Positions 52,658-62,499 are shown, counted from the first letter of the stretch. The stretch: 64,000 nucleotides of DNA from an uncultured Acidimicrobiales bacterium (GCA_958295755.1 OY282367.1:1430022-1494021), one strand, 5' to 3'. Translations and numbers: made by a program. The notes: a model not told the origin generated them from the letters alone.

Positions 52658-53689
52658 ATGACCGACATATATTACGAATCCGATATAGACCAATCAGCTA
52701 TAGCCAGTCGAACAGTCGCCGTTTTGGGCTATGGCTCACAAGGACATGCCCACGCTCTGAACCTGCGGGATTCAGGAGTGAATGTGGTGGTGGGATTGCG
52801 GGAAGGTTCAGCTTCGATTGGCAAAGCCCAAGAAGAAGGCTTTACTGTGCTGTCTTTGGGTGAAGCTTCGGCACAAGCAGACGCTGTGATGCTACTGTTG
52901 CCCGATACTGAACAAGCAGAAATCTACGAGCAACATGTCGCCCCTAACCTGTCGGCAGGCGATGCTCTGTTATTCGCCCACGGCTTCAACATCCGCTTTG
53001 ACTGCATCGTCCCACCTGACAACATTGATGTGGTGATGGTGGCACCCAAAGGGCCGGGACATTTAGTGCGCAGAGTTTTCACCGAAGGCGGCGGAGTGCC
53101 GTGCTTGATTGCCATTTCCCAAGATGCCACAGGCAATGCCAAGCCATTCGTGCTGGCCTATGCTTCAGCCATCGGCGGAGGGCGGGGCGGCATTTTAGAA
53201 ACCACCTTTACCGAAGAATGCGAAACCGACCTTTTCGGCGAGCAAGTGGTGCTCTGCGGAGGGCTTACATCGCTGGTTAAAGCTGCCTTTGAAATCCTCA
53301 CCGATGCGGGCTATCAGCCTGAAATAGCCTACTTTGAATGCCTCCACGAGCTGAAACTCATAGTAGATCTCATGTATGAACAAGGCATCACCGGTATGCG
53401 CTATTCCATTTCTGATACAGCAGAATACGGAGATTTGACGAGGGGGCCGAGAGTAGTGGACGATGCCGTGCGTGCCAAAATGAAGACAATCTTGGAGGAA
53501 ATCCAGTCGGGCAGTTTCGCCGAAGAGTGGATATCTGAAAGTCGTAGCGGGCGCAAGAACTTCCACGCTTTGGAATCCGCAGGCCACGAGCACCCCATAG
53601 AGGTGGTCGGCGAGCAACTGCGCGCGATGATGCCGTGGATTTCAGCAGGGCGCAAATCCATTCAAGAGTCTTCAGGCGGACAAGGTTAA
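52658..53689 (+). CDS. ilvC: Ketol-acid reductoisomerase
   Basis: 343 residues of the class I (short) enzyme; Mg- and NAD(P)H-dependent. The Rossmann motif is [15 protein letters not shown], followed by [14 protein letters not shown], then the knotted domain with [20 protein letters not shown] and [13 protein letters not shown]. The second acidic metal site is [14 protein letters not shown] lies ahead of the ATG. ilvB-ilvH-ilvC is the classic order. Confidence 0.96.
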   Translation: MTDIYYESDIDQSAIASRTVAVLGYGSQGHAHALNLRDSGVNVVVGLREGSASIGKAQEEGFTVLSLGEASAQADAVMLLLPDTEQAEIYEQHVAPNLSAGDALLFAHGFNIRFDCIVPPDNIDVVMVAPKGPGHLVRRVFTEGGGVPCLIAISQDATGNAKPFVLAYASAIGGGRGGILETTFTEECETDLFGEQVVLCGGLTSLVKAAFEILTDAGYQPEIAYFECLHELKLIVDLMYEQGITGMRYSISDTAEYGDLTRGPRVVDDAVRAKMKTILEEIQSGSFAEEWISESRSGRKNFHALESAGHEHPIEVVGEQLRAMMPWISAGRKSIQESSGGQG

Positions 53690-53699
53690 GCTTTCCCAG

Positions 53700-53766
53700 A
53701 TGATTCAAAACCTAATGATTGAAACCACAATGATTGACAACCAAATGATTGGAAACCCAGATGATT
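53700..53766 (+). repeat. Five spaced ATGATT repeats (15-bp period) before the aldolase gene
   Basis: ATGATT recurs at 53700, 53715, 53730, 53745 and 53761 with A/C-rich spacers. The first four are in one frame and open a 22-codon mini-ORF that ends at 53768, overlapping the aldolase start at 53761, which is shifted by one base. Confidence 0.9.
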
Positions 53767-54507
53767 GAAAACAGAGTTCGCGATTGCTGGGCTGAGGGCA
53801 AGCCCGCTCTAGGGGCTTGGCTCATGATCCCCTCATCTACTTCTGCCGAAGAAGTAGCGAGAGTCGGGTTTGACTATTGCTGTATTGACATGCAACACGG
53901 CCTGATCGACTATCAAAATGCTGTGGAGATGATCCGAGCTATTCAGATAGGAGGTGCCACTCCTTTCGTGCGTGTGCCTTGGAACGAGCCGGGTATTATC
54001 GCCAAAGTACTAGACGCTGGAGCTCAAGGCATCATCATCCCTATGGTCAACTCAGTGGCAGAAGCCGAAGCTGCTGTGGCCGCTTGCAAGTATCCCCCCG
54101 CTGGAAATCGTAGCCACGCCCCCTCCAGAGGAGCACGACATTTCGCTTTGGAAGATCTCAACGCCTCCACTATCTGCGCCCCAATGATAGAAACTCGCCA
54201 AGCCCTAGATTCCATAGATGACATATTGCAAGTGCCCGGCTTAGACGCAGTGTATGTGGGGCCTTCCGACCTCTCAATCTCACTTGGCTTCGGCCCCGGC
54301 AACAGCGATGGCCAAGAGACTTTTGACAGTGCCCTTACCAGAATCATTTCAGCTTGTAAGTCTCACAATATCATTGCGGGTATTCAAGCCAACCCGCACC
54401 TTGCTTCTCGTCGCGTCTCAGCGGGCTTTCGCTTGGTCACAGTCGCTGCCGACATCTTCCAACTCACCGACATAATGGCTTCAAGCTTGGAATCAGCCAG
54501 CAAGTAG
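53761..54507 (+). CDS. HpcH/HpaI-family aldolase
   Basis: 248 residues of the class II, metal-dependent pyruvate-type aldolase family. CIDMQHGLIDYQNAVEMIRA carries the catalytic His region. RVPWNEPGIIAKVLDAGAQG is the Arg/substrate segment, with metal ligands Glu and Asp in MIETRQALDSI and VYVGPSDLSISLG. Such enzymes cleave 2-keto-3-deoxy or 4-hydroxy-2-oxo acids. The ATG at 53761 is the last of five repeated ATGATT elements; no good Shine-Dalgarno is seen. Confidence 0.88.
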   Translation: MIENRVRDCWAEGKPALGAWLMIPSSTSAEEVARVGFDYCCIDMQHGLIDYQNAVEMIRAIQIGGATPFVRVPWNEPGIIAKVLDAGAQGIIIPMVNSVAEAEAAVAACKYPPAGNRSHAPSRGARHFALEDLNASTICAPMIETRQALDSIDDILQVPGLDAVYVGPSDLSISLGFGPGNSDGQETFDSALTRIISACKSHNIIAGIQANPHLASRRVSAGFRLVTVAADIFQLTDIMASSLESASK

Positions 54508-54549
54508 TGCTCTGATAAACCTCCCTCCCCCCCCCGATATTCACCCCCT

Positions 54550-56139
54550 TTAGCTTGCGTCCTCTCGCAACAGCCTCCGGAGAATTTTGCCTGATGCCGA
54601 CTTCGGAATTTCTTCCACAAACTCCATAATGCGGATTTTCTTGTAGTGAGCCACCTGCTCGGCTACAAAGTCTATGATTTCTGTGGACTTAGATGCCATA
54701 TCAGCACTAGAAACATCTGCCTTGAGCACCACAAACGCTTTCGGCACTTCCCCAGCTTCTTCATCGGGATAGCCCACAACGGCCGCATCAGCCACATCAT
54801 GGTGTCCCAACAGCAGAGCCTCAAGCTCAGCAGGCGGCACCTGAAATCCCTTGAACTTGATTAGCTCCTTGAGCCTGTCGGTGATGAAATAGTCGCCATC
54901 TTCATCCACATACCCGATGTCGCCTGTATGTAACCAGCCGTCCTCATCAATTGTGTCGACTGTTGCCTGTTCATTACCTAGGTAGCCGAGCATGACTTGC
55001 GGCCCCCTCACCCAAATCTCGCCTTCCTCGCCGACACCCATATCTTCGCCCGTGGCGGAGCTAACGATTCGACATTCGGAATTCGCCACCAATTTGCCAA
55101 TAGAGCCAGGTTTTTCAAAATCTTCAGGGCAAAGATGGCTAACTGGGCTGAGCTCGGTCATGCCGTAGCCCTGCAGAACCTTCACACCCAACCGCTCTGT
55201 AACCAAATTTTCAACATCGCTTCCCAACGGAGCTGCCCCGCTAAAAATACCCTCCAAACTGGAAAGATCAAAATTATCTACCAGGGGATGTTTGGCGAGA
55301 GCCACCACTATCGGCGGGACCACATATATGTTCTTGGCTTTGTACTGCTGTATCAACCCTAGAAAAACCTCAAGATCAAATCTCGGCAATGTAACGACGG
55401 TCTTGCCCATTGAAAGCATGGTGTTGAGCAATACATGGAACCCGTAGATGTGAAAAAACGGCAGCACTGCGATGATAGCTTCAGGCTCTTTCGTCAAGTT
55501 GGCTTTGCACTGCTCTATGTTGGCCACTAGATTGCGATGGCTGAGCATAACACCTTTCGGTAACCCTGTAGTGCCGCTGGAATAGGGCAACACGGCTACA
55601 TGTGTGTCTAAATCAACCTCGGCCTGTCCAACATCGCCTGTCTGCCCATATTCGCCATCCAGAAACTTCTCATAAGAAATCGTCCCGTCAATTTCTGCGC
55701 CATACACGATTACGCCCTTGAGCACATGCGCATCATCGATACTGGCAGCTGCGGTGAGGGCTGTTTCGGCGAAAAGAGCGTGGACGAAAATCATCTGTGC
55801 GCCTGAATCTCGTAGCTGGTTCGCCAACTCTTCAGCGGTATAGAGAGGGTTGACAGTAGTAACAGTGCCCCCCATAGTAAGCACCCCATGAACTACCACA
55901 GGATACTCCGCCATATTCGGTGCCATCACAGCCATCACCCCACCTGTCGGAAACCCCCAAGCCTCAAGACTCCCAGCAAAGCGAATGATGTCTCGCTGCA
56001 GCTCTTCGTAGGTGAAGGTCTTACCCGACATGGCATCTACCACAGCCACATCCTGACTTTCAGCGTGCTGGAAGATATAGGGTGTGAGGGCTATGTTAGG
56101 AATTTCCACAGAGGGAAAAGAACTTTGATGAATGGTCAT
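54550..56139 (-). CDS. AMP-dependent acyl-CoA ligase (4-coumarate-CoA ligase-like)
   Basis: 529 residues of the ANL superfamily. AMP motif LPYSSGTTGLPKGVMLSH, A5 GYGMTELSPV, A7 WLHTGDIGYVDEDGDYFI and C-terminal PKSASGKILRRLL with the catalytic Lys. IKFKGFQVPPAELEALL matches plant-like 4CL and fatty-acyl ligases. GGAG lies 6 nt before the ATG. It is convergent with the aldolase gene and only distantly similar to the ligase at 14.8 kb. Confidence 0.92.
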   Translation of the reverse strand: MTIHQSSFPSVEIPNIALTPYIFQHAESQDVAVVDAMSGKTFTYEELQRDIIRFAGSLEAWGFPTGGVMAVMAPNMAEYPVVVHGVLTMGGTVTTVNPLYTAEELANQLRDSGAQMIFVHALFAETALTAAASIDDAHVLKGVIVYGAEIDGTISYEKFLDGEYGQTGDVGQAEVDLDTHVAVLPYSSGTTGLPKGVMLSHRNLVANIEQCKANLTKEPEAIIAVLPFFHIYGFHVLLNTMLSMGKTVVTLPRFDLEVFLGLIQQYKAKNIYVVPPIVVALAKHPLVDNFDLSSLEGIFSGAAPLGSDVENLVTERLGVKVLQGYGMTELSPVSHLCPEDFEKPGSIGKLVANSECRIVSSATGEDMGVGEEGEIWVRGPQVMLGYLGNEQATVDTIDEDGWLHTGDIGYVDEDGDYFITDRLKELIKFKGFQVPPAELEALLLGHHDVADAAVVGYPDEEAGEVPKAFVVLKADVSSADMASKSTEIIDFVAEQVAHYKKIRIMEFVEEIPKSASGKILRRLLREDAS

Positions 56140-56229
56140 ATCTAACTCCGATAAAACAGATAGTCGTCAATACAACTAAGATAGCCGAGGACGCAAGCAA
56201 AATCCTAAAGACTATTGGAGGTAAAGATC

Positions 56230-57210
56230 ATGGTTATGGCAATGGCACGGTTCAATATGATTGTTCCCAGCGGCGACACTCAAGAGGTGGCCGATCGCTA
56301 TCGGACGATGCTAGAAATGGCATCGTTCATGGACGAAAACGGATTCACGGGCGTGACCTTTGAGGAACATCATGGTGCTCACAACGCATGGAGCCCCACA
56401 CCGATGATGAATGCGGCGATGGTAGCTGCGCGCACCCAGAACCTCTCAATGACGATCTCAGCTCTGCTGTTGCCGCTTCACGATCCGATCCGTGTAGCTG
56501 AAGACTTGGCCGTGCTCGACATCGTGAGCGGAGGACGAGCCGTGACTATTTTTGGCTTGGGCTACCGCCCCAGCGAATACAGCCTCCACGGCAAAGACTG
56601 GGACGGACGAGGCGACCTCTTCACCGAGTGTGTGGACACCGTGCTGAAGGCATGGTCGGGCGAGCCATTTGAATACCGTGGCGAAATGGTGACAGTGCGT
56701 CCACGACCGATTACTCAGCCCCACCCCACACTGTTTCTAGGCGGCACGAGCCGACCTGCAGCGCGTCGAGCTGCTCGTTTCGGATTGCCGCTGTTTACCG
56801 CAGCAAACATTCCAGAGCTAGAAACCTACTACTACGAGCAGTGCGCCGAGCACGGCACACAGGGCTTTTGCATGATGCCGTCAGCTGCCACACAGATGCT
56901 GTTCGTAGATCACGATCCCGACAAGGCTTGGGCTGAACTAGGAGATTGCTTTTTGCACGAAGCCAGCACTTATGCAGGTTGGCAGACTGCTGATATCAGC
57001 TCGGTGATGACAAGCAAAGCCAACACCGCCGAAGAGTTGCGAAAAGAAGGTATCTACGTCGTCAAAACCCCCGAAGAATGCCTAGCTAAAGCTAAAGAAG
57101 ATGGTGACTTGGCCGCCTTCAACCTTCACCCCCTCTGCGGTGGACTACCTATAGAGCGAGGCTGGGACAGCCTGAGATTGTTTACAGAAGAAGTGCTTAG
57201 AAAGCTTTGA
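56230..57210 (+). CDS. LLM-class flavin/F420-dependent oxidoreductase
   Basis: 326 residues of the luciferase-like TIM-barrel family. ARFNMIVPSGD opens the barrel, FEEHHGAHNAWSPTPMM is the substrate/cofactor loop, AEDLAVLDIVSGGRAVTIFGLGYRP (opening part) and PHPTLFLGGTSRPAARRAARFGL are classic. ATG 56230 is chosen because GGAGG lies 8 nt before it. It is divergent from the acyl-CoA ligase gene. Whether FMN or F420 is used cannot be told from sequence alone. Confidence 0.88.
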   Translation: MVMAMARFNMIVPSGDTQEVADRYRTMLEMASFMDENGFTGVTFEEHHGAHNAWSPTPMMNAAMVAARTQNLSMTISALLLPLHDPIRVAEDLAVLDIVSGGRAVTIFGLGYRPSEYSLHGKDWDGRGDLFTECVDTVLKAWSGEPFEYRGEMVTVRPRPITQPHPTLFLGGTSRPAARRAARFGLPLFTAANIPELETYYYEQCAEHGTQGFCMMPSAATQMLFVDHDPDKAWAELGDCFLHEASTYAGWQTADISSVMTSKANTAEELRKEGIYVVKTPEECLAKAKEDGDLAAFNLHPLCGGLPIERGWDSLRLFTEEVLRKL

Positions 57211-57220
57211 CGAGAAAGCT

Positions 57221-58360
57221 TTATCTTCTGACATCTATCTGGAAAATGATTTCTTCCTCTCCGGTGCTGTCGGGAGTAAATGTCACATTGAATACTCCAG
57301 TTCTGTTGGCCGTAAAACTGATCCAAGCACCTGCAAAACGACTTATTTCGCCTGTTTCTTCATAACCCTCTACTAACACGGTGCCTGTCCCTACAAGTGA
57401 AAGCACCTCTATATTAAGCTCGCTCCCCATCCTCACTAGATATCTGAGCCGCTCGCCCTCGTCACTCCCATCTCGTATGGTAACTCTGATATTGGGTTCT
57501 CCTAGGTCGTCTAAATTTCCGAAATCGATTGAAGGTATTGGTGGCGGGCCATTTTCAGAGGGAACCGTAGTTGTCGGAGGGATTGTTGTGGTGGTAGATG
57601 TTTCAGGTGGCATAGTCGTAGCAGTGGGAAATAAATCTTCTGTTGATCTCGTAGTTGATGTACTGCTTGGAGTGGTAGTTGATGTACTGCCTGGTCTCGT
57701 GGTTGATGTACTGCTTGGAGTGGTAGTAGTAGGTGCCAGAGCAGCTATTTCGGCTGAGATAGACGCTGACAGTTGATCTCTGCCAATGATTATGATAACA
57801 TGTGCATTGCCGTATGCAAATGGAGCAGGATCGGGCAACATCTGCACTGATTCAGGGTCGGTCAAACCTAACATCTGAGCTATCATCAGAGCATTACCCC
57901 AATACTCTGGAGCTACATAATAGATGATGGAGTCGGGATAACTCTGGGGAGCATTAGCCGGTGAAAGCCCGACATAGTCGTCAGCAACAAGGCTCCTGGT
58001 GAGATGCCCAGCAGCACCGCTGACTCCGCTACCGTTGAAGACTTTCACATTAACTTGATTGGCAGGCAGAGGATCTGGGATAGTAGTGGTAGTAGTCGTC
58101 GGAGCTTCTGTCACGGTTGTTTCGGGTAGCACAGTTGTTTCAGCGGGATCATCTGTCGTAGTGGTTGGCAATGCGCCAGTACTGGTCGTTGTGGCAATAG
58201 GAGCTTGGGTGCTAGTAGTACTTGAGGAAGGCGGCGGTGGGCTAGGGGCAGCAGTGGAAGGTGGAACCGTTTCGTCTGTTGAAGAATCGTCACTGCTACA
58301 AGCAGCAAACACCACTGCAGCAATCAAAAAAACAGATAAGAACCTTGTGAAAATTCGCAT
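57221..58360 (-). CDS. LytR_C-domain lipoprotein with a C-terminal beta domain
   Basis: 379 residues. Signal peptide with lipobox VVFAAC, then a Pro/Thr/Ser linker (~22-95). A LytR_C domain follows (VNVKVFNGSGVSGAAGHLT to AHVIIIIGRDQL). A second Ser/Thr linker made of TSTTxPSSTSTT repeats (~205-260) leads to a C-terminal domain ending in GVFNVTFTPDSTGEEEIIF, which looks like a cupredoxin- or Ig-like beta sandwich. No LCP catalytic domain. GAGGAGG precedes the ATG. It is convergent with the LLM gene. Confidence 0.8.
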   Translation of the reverse strand: MRIFTRFLSVFLIAAVVFAACSSDDSSTDETVPPSTAAPSPPPPSSSTTSTQAPIATTTSTGALPTTTTDDPAETTVLPETTVTEAPTTTTTTIPDPLPANQVNVKVFNGSGVSGAAGHLTRSLVADDYVGLSPANAPQSYPDSIIYYVAPEYWGNALMIAQMLGLTDPESVQMLPDPAPFAYGNAHVIIIIGRDQLSASISAEIAALAPTTTTPSSTSTTRPGSTSTTTPSSTSTTRSTEDLFPTATTMPPETSTTTTIPPTTTVPSENGPPPIPSIDFGNLDDLGEPNIRVTIRDGSDEGERLRYLVRMGSELNIEVLSLVGTGTVLVEGYEETGEISRFAGAWISFTANRTGVFNVTFTPDSTGEEEIIFQIDVRR

Positions 58361-58471
58361 TTAAAATAGACCTCCTCAGGTTTAAAATAACTTTTCAATG
58401 TTATGTGAAAATGCCCTGCAGTTTTGGTATTACTGCAGTCTTCGTAGGGCAACATTTCTTGTTGACAATTC

Positions 58472-60001
58472 TCAAGCCTTGAGTAGCAGTATTAATCCCG
58501 TGATGGTATAGCCCACCATAACAGCCAACAGGGGATACTGCGATCGCAGGGCAAGACGGCGAGGCAAGAGTTCCACAGCTCGATCGTGTGCTACCATCAC
58601 ACCCGCAACATGGCCTATCACTATGGCTAAGGCTTGTACCCAGGCAATCAGCTCAGCTGAAACCACCCTGTAGTTGATCTGGAAGTGCGCTGTGCCGAAA
58701 ATGTCCCACCCCAAAGTAAACGGATCAGACAACAACGCTAAGAAGTCTTGCCCTTCAAAGACTAAGAGCGAGAAGTAATGGGCGACGCTGTAGGCCACAA
58801 GTAGCGGTATCAGCGAATGAGAAAAATGCTGGCCAAGATGAATGGCTTGACGAGGTAGTGATATTTGTGACTGCAATATTTCTGAAGGGGACATTTGTGC
58901 CAGTTCATCTGAAAAAGTTTGTGCCACTTCTGATGGGCCCTTATTGCTTCGTCTCAGCAGCCACAGAGCTACGGCCATAGCCAGGTAGTAACCCAAGGTC
59001 ACGGCCAGCACACAACCCAGCAGTCCCAAAGTCGAAATGGGTACGGTCTCCCAACCTGAGCGTCCTCTCTGAAGGTTTGTCCACCATAAGGTGCCGCTCA
59101 AGCCGTCAAAAGTGGTAGAGCCGAGAACCACCAGCACTAAAGCAGTTCCAAAGTATGTCATCTTGAGGTTTGCGAGACCAGCTATCGGCCAACGGACTCT
59201 AACCTCGCCAGCATTGTCAGTATTATCAGTATTGCCAGTATGTCTTTTTGGCACTTCTGCCTTGTTGCCACCTGAGAAAATACCCATTGCGCCGATCATT
59301 GTGAAAAGCATGGCGAATCCTTCGTTTTCCCGTAGCCATCTTCGCCCCCAAAGCGTTGCCCCGCAGAGCATCAAAGCTGTGTATGCGAAAATCAGCCACC
59401 CTAACAGGCGAGTTTCGCTCGGCTCAGGATAGACCAGCTCCATCCACAAAAACACAGCAACCGCCACAACAGCAAAACATCCACTCACCCACCGGGGCGG
59501 CACTGGAATGGTCACTTTGAGCCAGGTCGTCTTGGGCCAGGTCACCTTAAGCCAGGCCCCTATTGTTGCCATAGTGTCCCAAGGGCTTAGCAGACGCCAT
59601 ATGTCGCCGAAAACTGCCGACAGCAACTGCACGCCCACCCAAAAGACCACGAAAATCGCAACAGGTGCGATAGAGGCACCTGCTCCAAGCGGAGAAAATA
59701 GCGAAGCCCACAGCACAGCCCCGAAAAGTAGCAACCCAACCGCTCTTATCAAAGCAGTTAAAGCGGCACTGATTTTTTTGCCGCTCCCAAAAGGCAACAC
59801 GCTTTTCCCTACAGCATCTTTGGCCAGCCTGCTAGCAGGCCACAAGAGACCTAGCAGCACGAAGGAAGCTATAAGTGCAGCTACAGCATTTGTGGAAAAA
59901 ACCCAGAACGGTAGTGGCAGATCAGATCTGCTACCGATGCCATGCGCAAATATAAATGGCGCAAATATAGATGGCGCGACTATCGATACGAACTCATGCA
60001 T
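58472..60001 (-). CDS. Polytopic membrane protein (fenitrothion-hydrolase-like, tentative)
   Basis: ~509 residues with about ten or more hydrophobic segments. The N-terminus AHGIGSRSDLPLPFWVF resembles actinobacterial membrane proteins annotated as fenitrothion hydrolase-like; the activity itself should not be assumed. No catalytic motif is recognised. A short coding duplication (VTWPKTTWLKVT) lies mid-protein. ATG 60001 is preferred; TTG 60025 is also possible, with TAAAAT 5 nt upstream. It pairs with the cupredoxin-like lipoprotein gene 100 bp upstream on the same strand. Confidence 0.6.
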   Translation of the reverse strand: MHEFVSIVAPSIFAPFIFAHGIGSRSDLPLPFWVFSTNAVAALIASFVLLGLLWPASRLAKDAVGKSVLPFGSGKKISAALTALIRAVGLLLFGAVLWASLFSPLGAGASIAPVAIFVVFWVGVQLLSAVFGDIWRLLSPWDTMATIGAWLKVTWPKTTWLKVTIPVPPRWVSGCFAVVAVAVFLWMELVYPEPSETRLLGWLIFAYTALMLCGATLWGRRWLRENEGFAMLFTMIGAMGIFSGGNKAEVPKRHTGNTDNTDNAGEVRVRWPIAGLANLKMTYFGTALVLVVLGSTTFDGLSGTLWWTNLQRGRSGWETVPISTLGLLGCVLAVTLGYYLAMAVALWLLRRSNKGPSEVAQTFSDELAQMSPSEILQSQISLPRQAIHLGQHFSHSLIPLLVAYSVAHYFSLLVFEGQDFLALLSDPFTLGWDIFGTAHFQINYRVVSAELIAWVQALAIVIGHVAGVMVAHDRAVELLPRRLALRSQYPLLAVMVGYTITGLILLLKA

Positions 60002-60102
60002 AGACTGCCGAAAACTAACCGGCAATCACAATTTTATAGGCTGACAGGCTAGCTTAAGAGGCTGACTAGGTGACTTTTTGCAGCTGGTATCCTCCAGCTG
60101 AT

Positions 60103-60774
60103 TTATCTCACAGCCAACTCAAAGATAAGCTCACTAGTGGCTTCAAACTCTACTTCCCAGGTGCCCGCCAAATCAGCCACAAACTCAAAACGAGCTGGTG
60201 TGATAGGGCCTGCTAAGGCTGTTAGATCATAGCCGTGGATATGCACTTCATGGTTAAATTGGCTAGACGACACCTCAATAATGATGCTCTCGCCCAAAGC
60301 AACTTCATAACGAGTCTCGCCTTCAATAATCTCACCGTCCGCCACGATTACGCTTATATCTGCTGGCGTTGGGGTACTGTTGTCACCCTCTTCCTCTCTC
60401 ACTGCATCAATAATTTGGTTCAGACTCTCGCCAAACTGATTAAGTCCTCCAGGTGTCTCGGCATCAGGGGGTACGAGATCTTCAGGTGGTGCCACGACAT
60501 CCCGGGGAGGTAAAGTAACCTCACTATCAATAACAGAGGTACCATCAGTGGAAGCAACAGTACTACTTGTAGCATCAGCTACTCCGCCACCATCAGTAGG
60601 GACGGTAGTAGGGGCGGCGACTGTCGTAGAGGCACTGGAGTCGTCTCCGCCTCCCCCACAGGCGGCCAAAAGACCAAGCAACAAAATTGCTGCAAAGCCT
60701 CCCCCAATGCCTCCAATATAGATTTTGTTGATCTTTGCTCGTGTCTTTGCAACAGCTGAATTCAAAAAGAGCAT
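60103..60774 (-). CDS. Cupredoxin-like lipoprotein
   Basis: 223 residues. Signal/lipobox LLGLLAAC, then a Gly/Ser/Thr- and Pro-rich linker (~40-125), and a C-terminal beta domain. The latter has FNHEVHIHGYDLTALAG and FVADLAGTWEVEFEATSEL, with His residues where copper-binding cupredoxins place theirs. A copper role is likely but a Cys or Met ligand is not evident. GGAG lies 8 nt before the ATG. It precedes the polytopic membrane protein gene in the same direction and probably acts with it. Confidence 0.7.
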   Translation of the reverse strand: MLFLNSAVAKTRAKINKIYIGGIGGGFAAILLLGLLAACGGGGDDSSASTTVAAPTTVPTDGGGVADATSSTVASTDGTSVIDSEVTLPPRDVVAPPEDLVPPDAETPGGLNQFGESLNQIIDAVREEEGDNSTPTPADISVIVADGEIIEGETRYEVALGESIIIEVSSSQFNHEVHIHGYDLTALAGPITPARFEFVADLAGTWEVEFEATSELIFELAVR

Positions 60775-60874
60775 TTAATCGAACTCCGTTCCATTCGGTT
60801 ATATTATATTGAATTATATAGGCACCAACTAGAGAACTTGATTATCTCCTTAGAAAAATCTAAAGAAAAAACTG

Positions 60875-62395
60875 TCACCTATATCCACGTCGCGCCACGC
60901 ACAGCTCCACGGCTGCAAGCAATGCGTTTCGCAGTTCTCTAGGGTCTACCACTTCATCACAACCGAGGCGGTTGGCCTGTCTGTAAGGCCCAGCGCGCTG
61001 ATCAGCTTCCACTTGGGCTTGGGTCTCTTCGTCTAGCTTGGCCGAACGACCGCCACTGTCGGCTGGCATGGCGGCCATGTTGACGGTAGGTAGTGAGAAA
61101 GTCATAGTCTGATGGTCAAAGGGGTTCTGCCCCATGGTAACTGCCCCAAAACCGAAGGCTTTGCGCAAAGTTACCTGCACTTTGGGATTAGGCATGCGCC
61201 GCTGTGCTCTAAACATGCGTCCTCCCCAACGCAAAATGCCTGATTTCTCTGCTTGTGTGCCTGCCATCACACCGGGGTTATCAGCCAAGAAAATCACCGG
61301 ATGTCCGAAGTTGGAGATCACTTCCAGAAACTCCTCGCCTTTGATAGCAGCAGGGCTGTCGAGAGCACCTGCCAAGTGCGAAGGATTATTGGCCACGATA
61401 GCAACAGCCTCGCCTCCCATATGCGCTAGACCACAAATGAGCGACTGCCCGTAGTCGGGCTGGAACTCAAAGAATGCCCCCTCATCAGTCAGACATGTTA
61501 CCACTTGGTGCATGTCATAAGGACGCCGGTCGTTGGGAGGGATGATGTCTAACAGCTCTTCGCAAAAACGAGGCCCAGTGTCGTTACTTTCATAGCGGGG
61601 AGCAAATGAGCGACAGTTTTGCGGCATATAAGAGAGATACTTACAGGCCATCTCCAAGGCGTCTTCGTCTGTCTCGGCCACGTTATGCACCGTTCCAGCC
61701 ACCTTTGCACACACATCAATGCCACCTAGCTCTTCCTTTGTAACCTCCTCGCCTGTGGCTGCTCTCACAAGTGGCGGCCCACCAGTGAACATAGACCCGT
61801 AGCTGGTCATTATCGTGAAGTCGCTGAGCGGGGCTGTTATCGCGCTGTGCCCTGCTGAAGCCCCCATGATGAGACACACCATCGGCACTTTGCCGCCGAG
61901 GTCGCCGAGTGCCAAAAGGTCGTTGGGGGCACGGCTACCCCCTGTGTCGGTGAGACGATGCCCAGCACCTTCCAGCATCATCACCAAAGGCACGCCTTCT
62001 TGTCCGGCTAGCTCTGCAATCCGATAACGTTTCGCAGTGCCGCCTGAACCTATAGAGCCGCCCAAAACAGTAAAATCTTCTGCCCCAGCAAAAGCCAGAC
62101 GACCCTTAATATGGCCGTGACCACAGACGAAAGCATCAGCTGGGATATCTTCTTCAGAGCCGACCAGCGAACCCAACTCTACGAAACTCCCAGGATCGAA
62201 CAGCCTCAAGAGTCTCTCTCGAGCAGTGAGTTTGCCTCGAGAGTGCATGTATTTCTCCACCCTCTCGGGGCCGCCCATAGCCAACGCCGCTTCTCTGCGT
62301 CGCTCTAACTCTTCCAGCCAAGATTGCCACTCGGCACGATTCAAGGAGATGCCATCGCTGCTCGAAGTATCCTTGTTGTTCTCAGAGCTTCCCAC
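60875..62395 (-). CDS. Acyl-CoA carboxylase, beta (carboxyltransferase) subunit
   Basis: 506 residues of the propionyl/acetyl/methylcrotonyl-CoA carboxyltransferase family. ERVEKYMHSRGKLTARERL is the N-terminal signature. The first oxyanion region has VLGGSIGSGGTAKRYR, followed by MLEGAGHRL, and the second half carries FLADNPGVMAGTQAE. Biotin on a separate alpha subunit donates the carboxyl group. No alpha subunit is adjacent. The GTG at 62395 lies 6 nt after TATGCT, suggesting a leaderless mRNA. Confidence 0.92.
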   Translation of the reverse strand: MGSSENNKDTSSSDGISLNRAEWQSWLEELERRREAALAMGGPERVEKYMHSRGKLTARERLLRLFDPGSFVELGSLVGSEEDIPADAFVCGHGHIKGRLAFAGAEDFTVLGGSIGSGGTAKRYRIAELAGQEGVPLVMMLEGAGHRLTDTGGSRAPNDLLALGDLGGKVPMVCLIMGASAGHSAITAPLSDFTIMTSYGSMFTGGPPLVRAATGEEVTKEELGGIDVCAKVAGTVHNVAETDEDALEMACKYLSYMPQNCRSFAPRYESNDTGPRFCEELLDIIPPNDRRPYDMHQVVTCLTDEGAFFEFQPDYGQSLICGLAHMGGEAVAIVANNPSHLAGALDSPAAIKGEEFLEVISNFGHPVIFLADNPGVMAGTQAEKSGILRWGGRMFRAQRRMPNPKVQVTLRKAFGFGAVTMGQNPFDHQTMTFSLPTVNMAAMPADSGGRSAKLDEETQAQVEADQRAGPYRQANRLGCDEVVDPRELRNALLAAVELCVARRGYR

Positions 62396-62401
62396 ATGTC
62401 T

Positions 62402-62407
62402 AGCATA
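62402..62407 (-). promoter_or_regulatory. -10 box for the leaderless carboxyltransferase gene
   Basis: On the minus strand TATGCT is followed by 6 nt and the GTG start. It fits the TAnnnT geometry found elsewhere here. Confidence 0.38.
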
Positions 62408-62499
62408 TTATGTGATAGCTTGCCTTGATTTTAAGCCACCAATAAGATTCTAAAACCCTCAATAATTCACACCCCTAATAATTCAAAAAGGATACTCTC

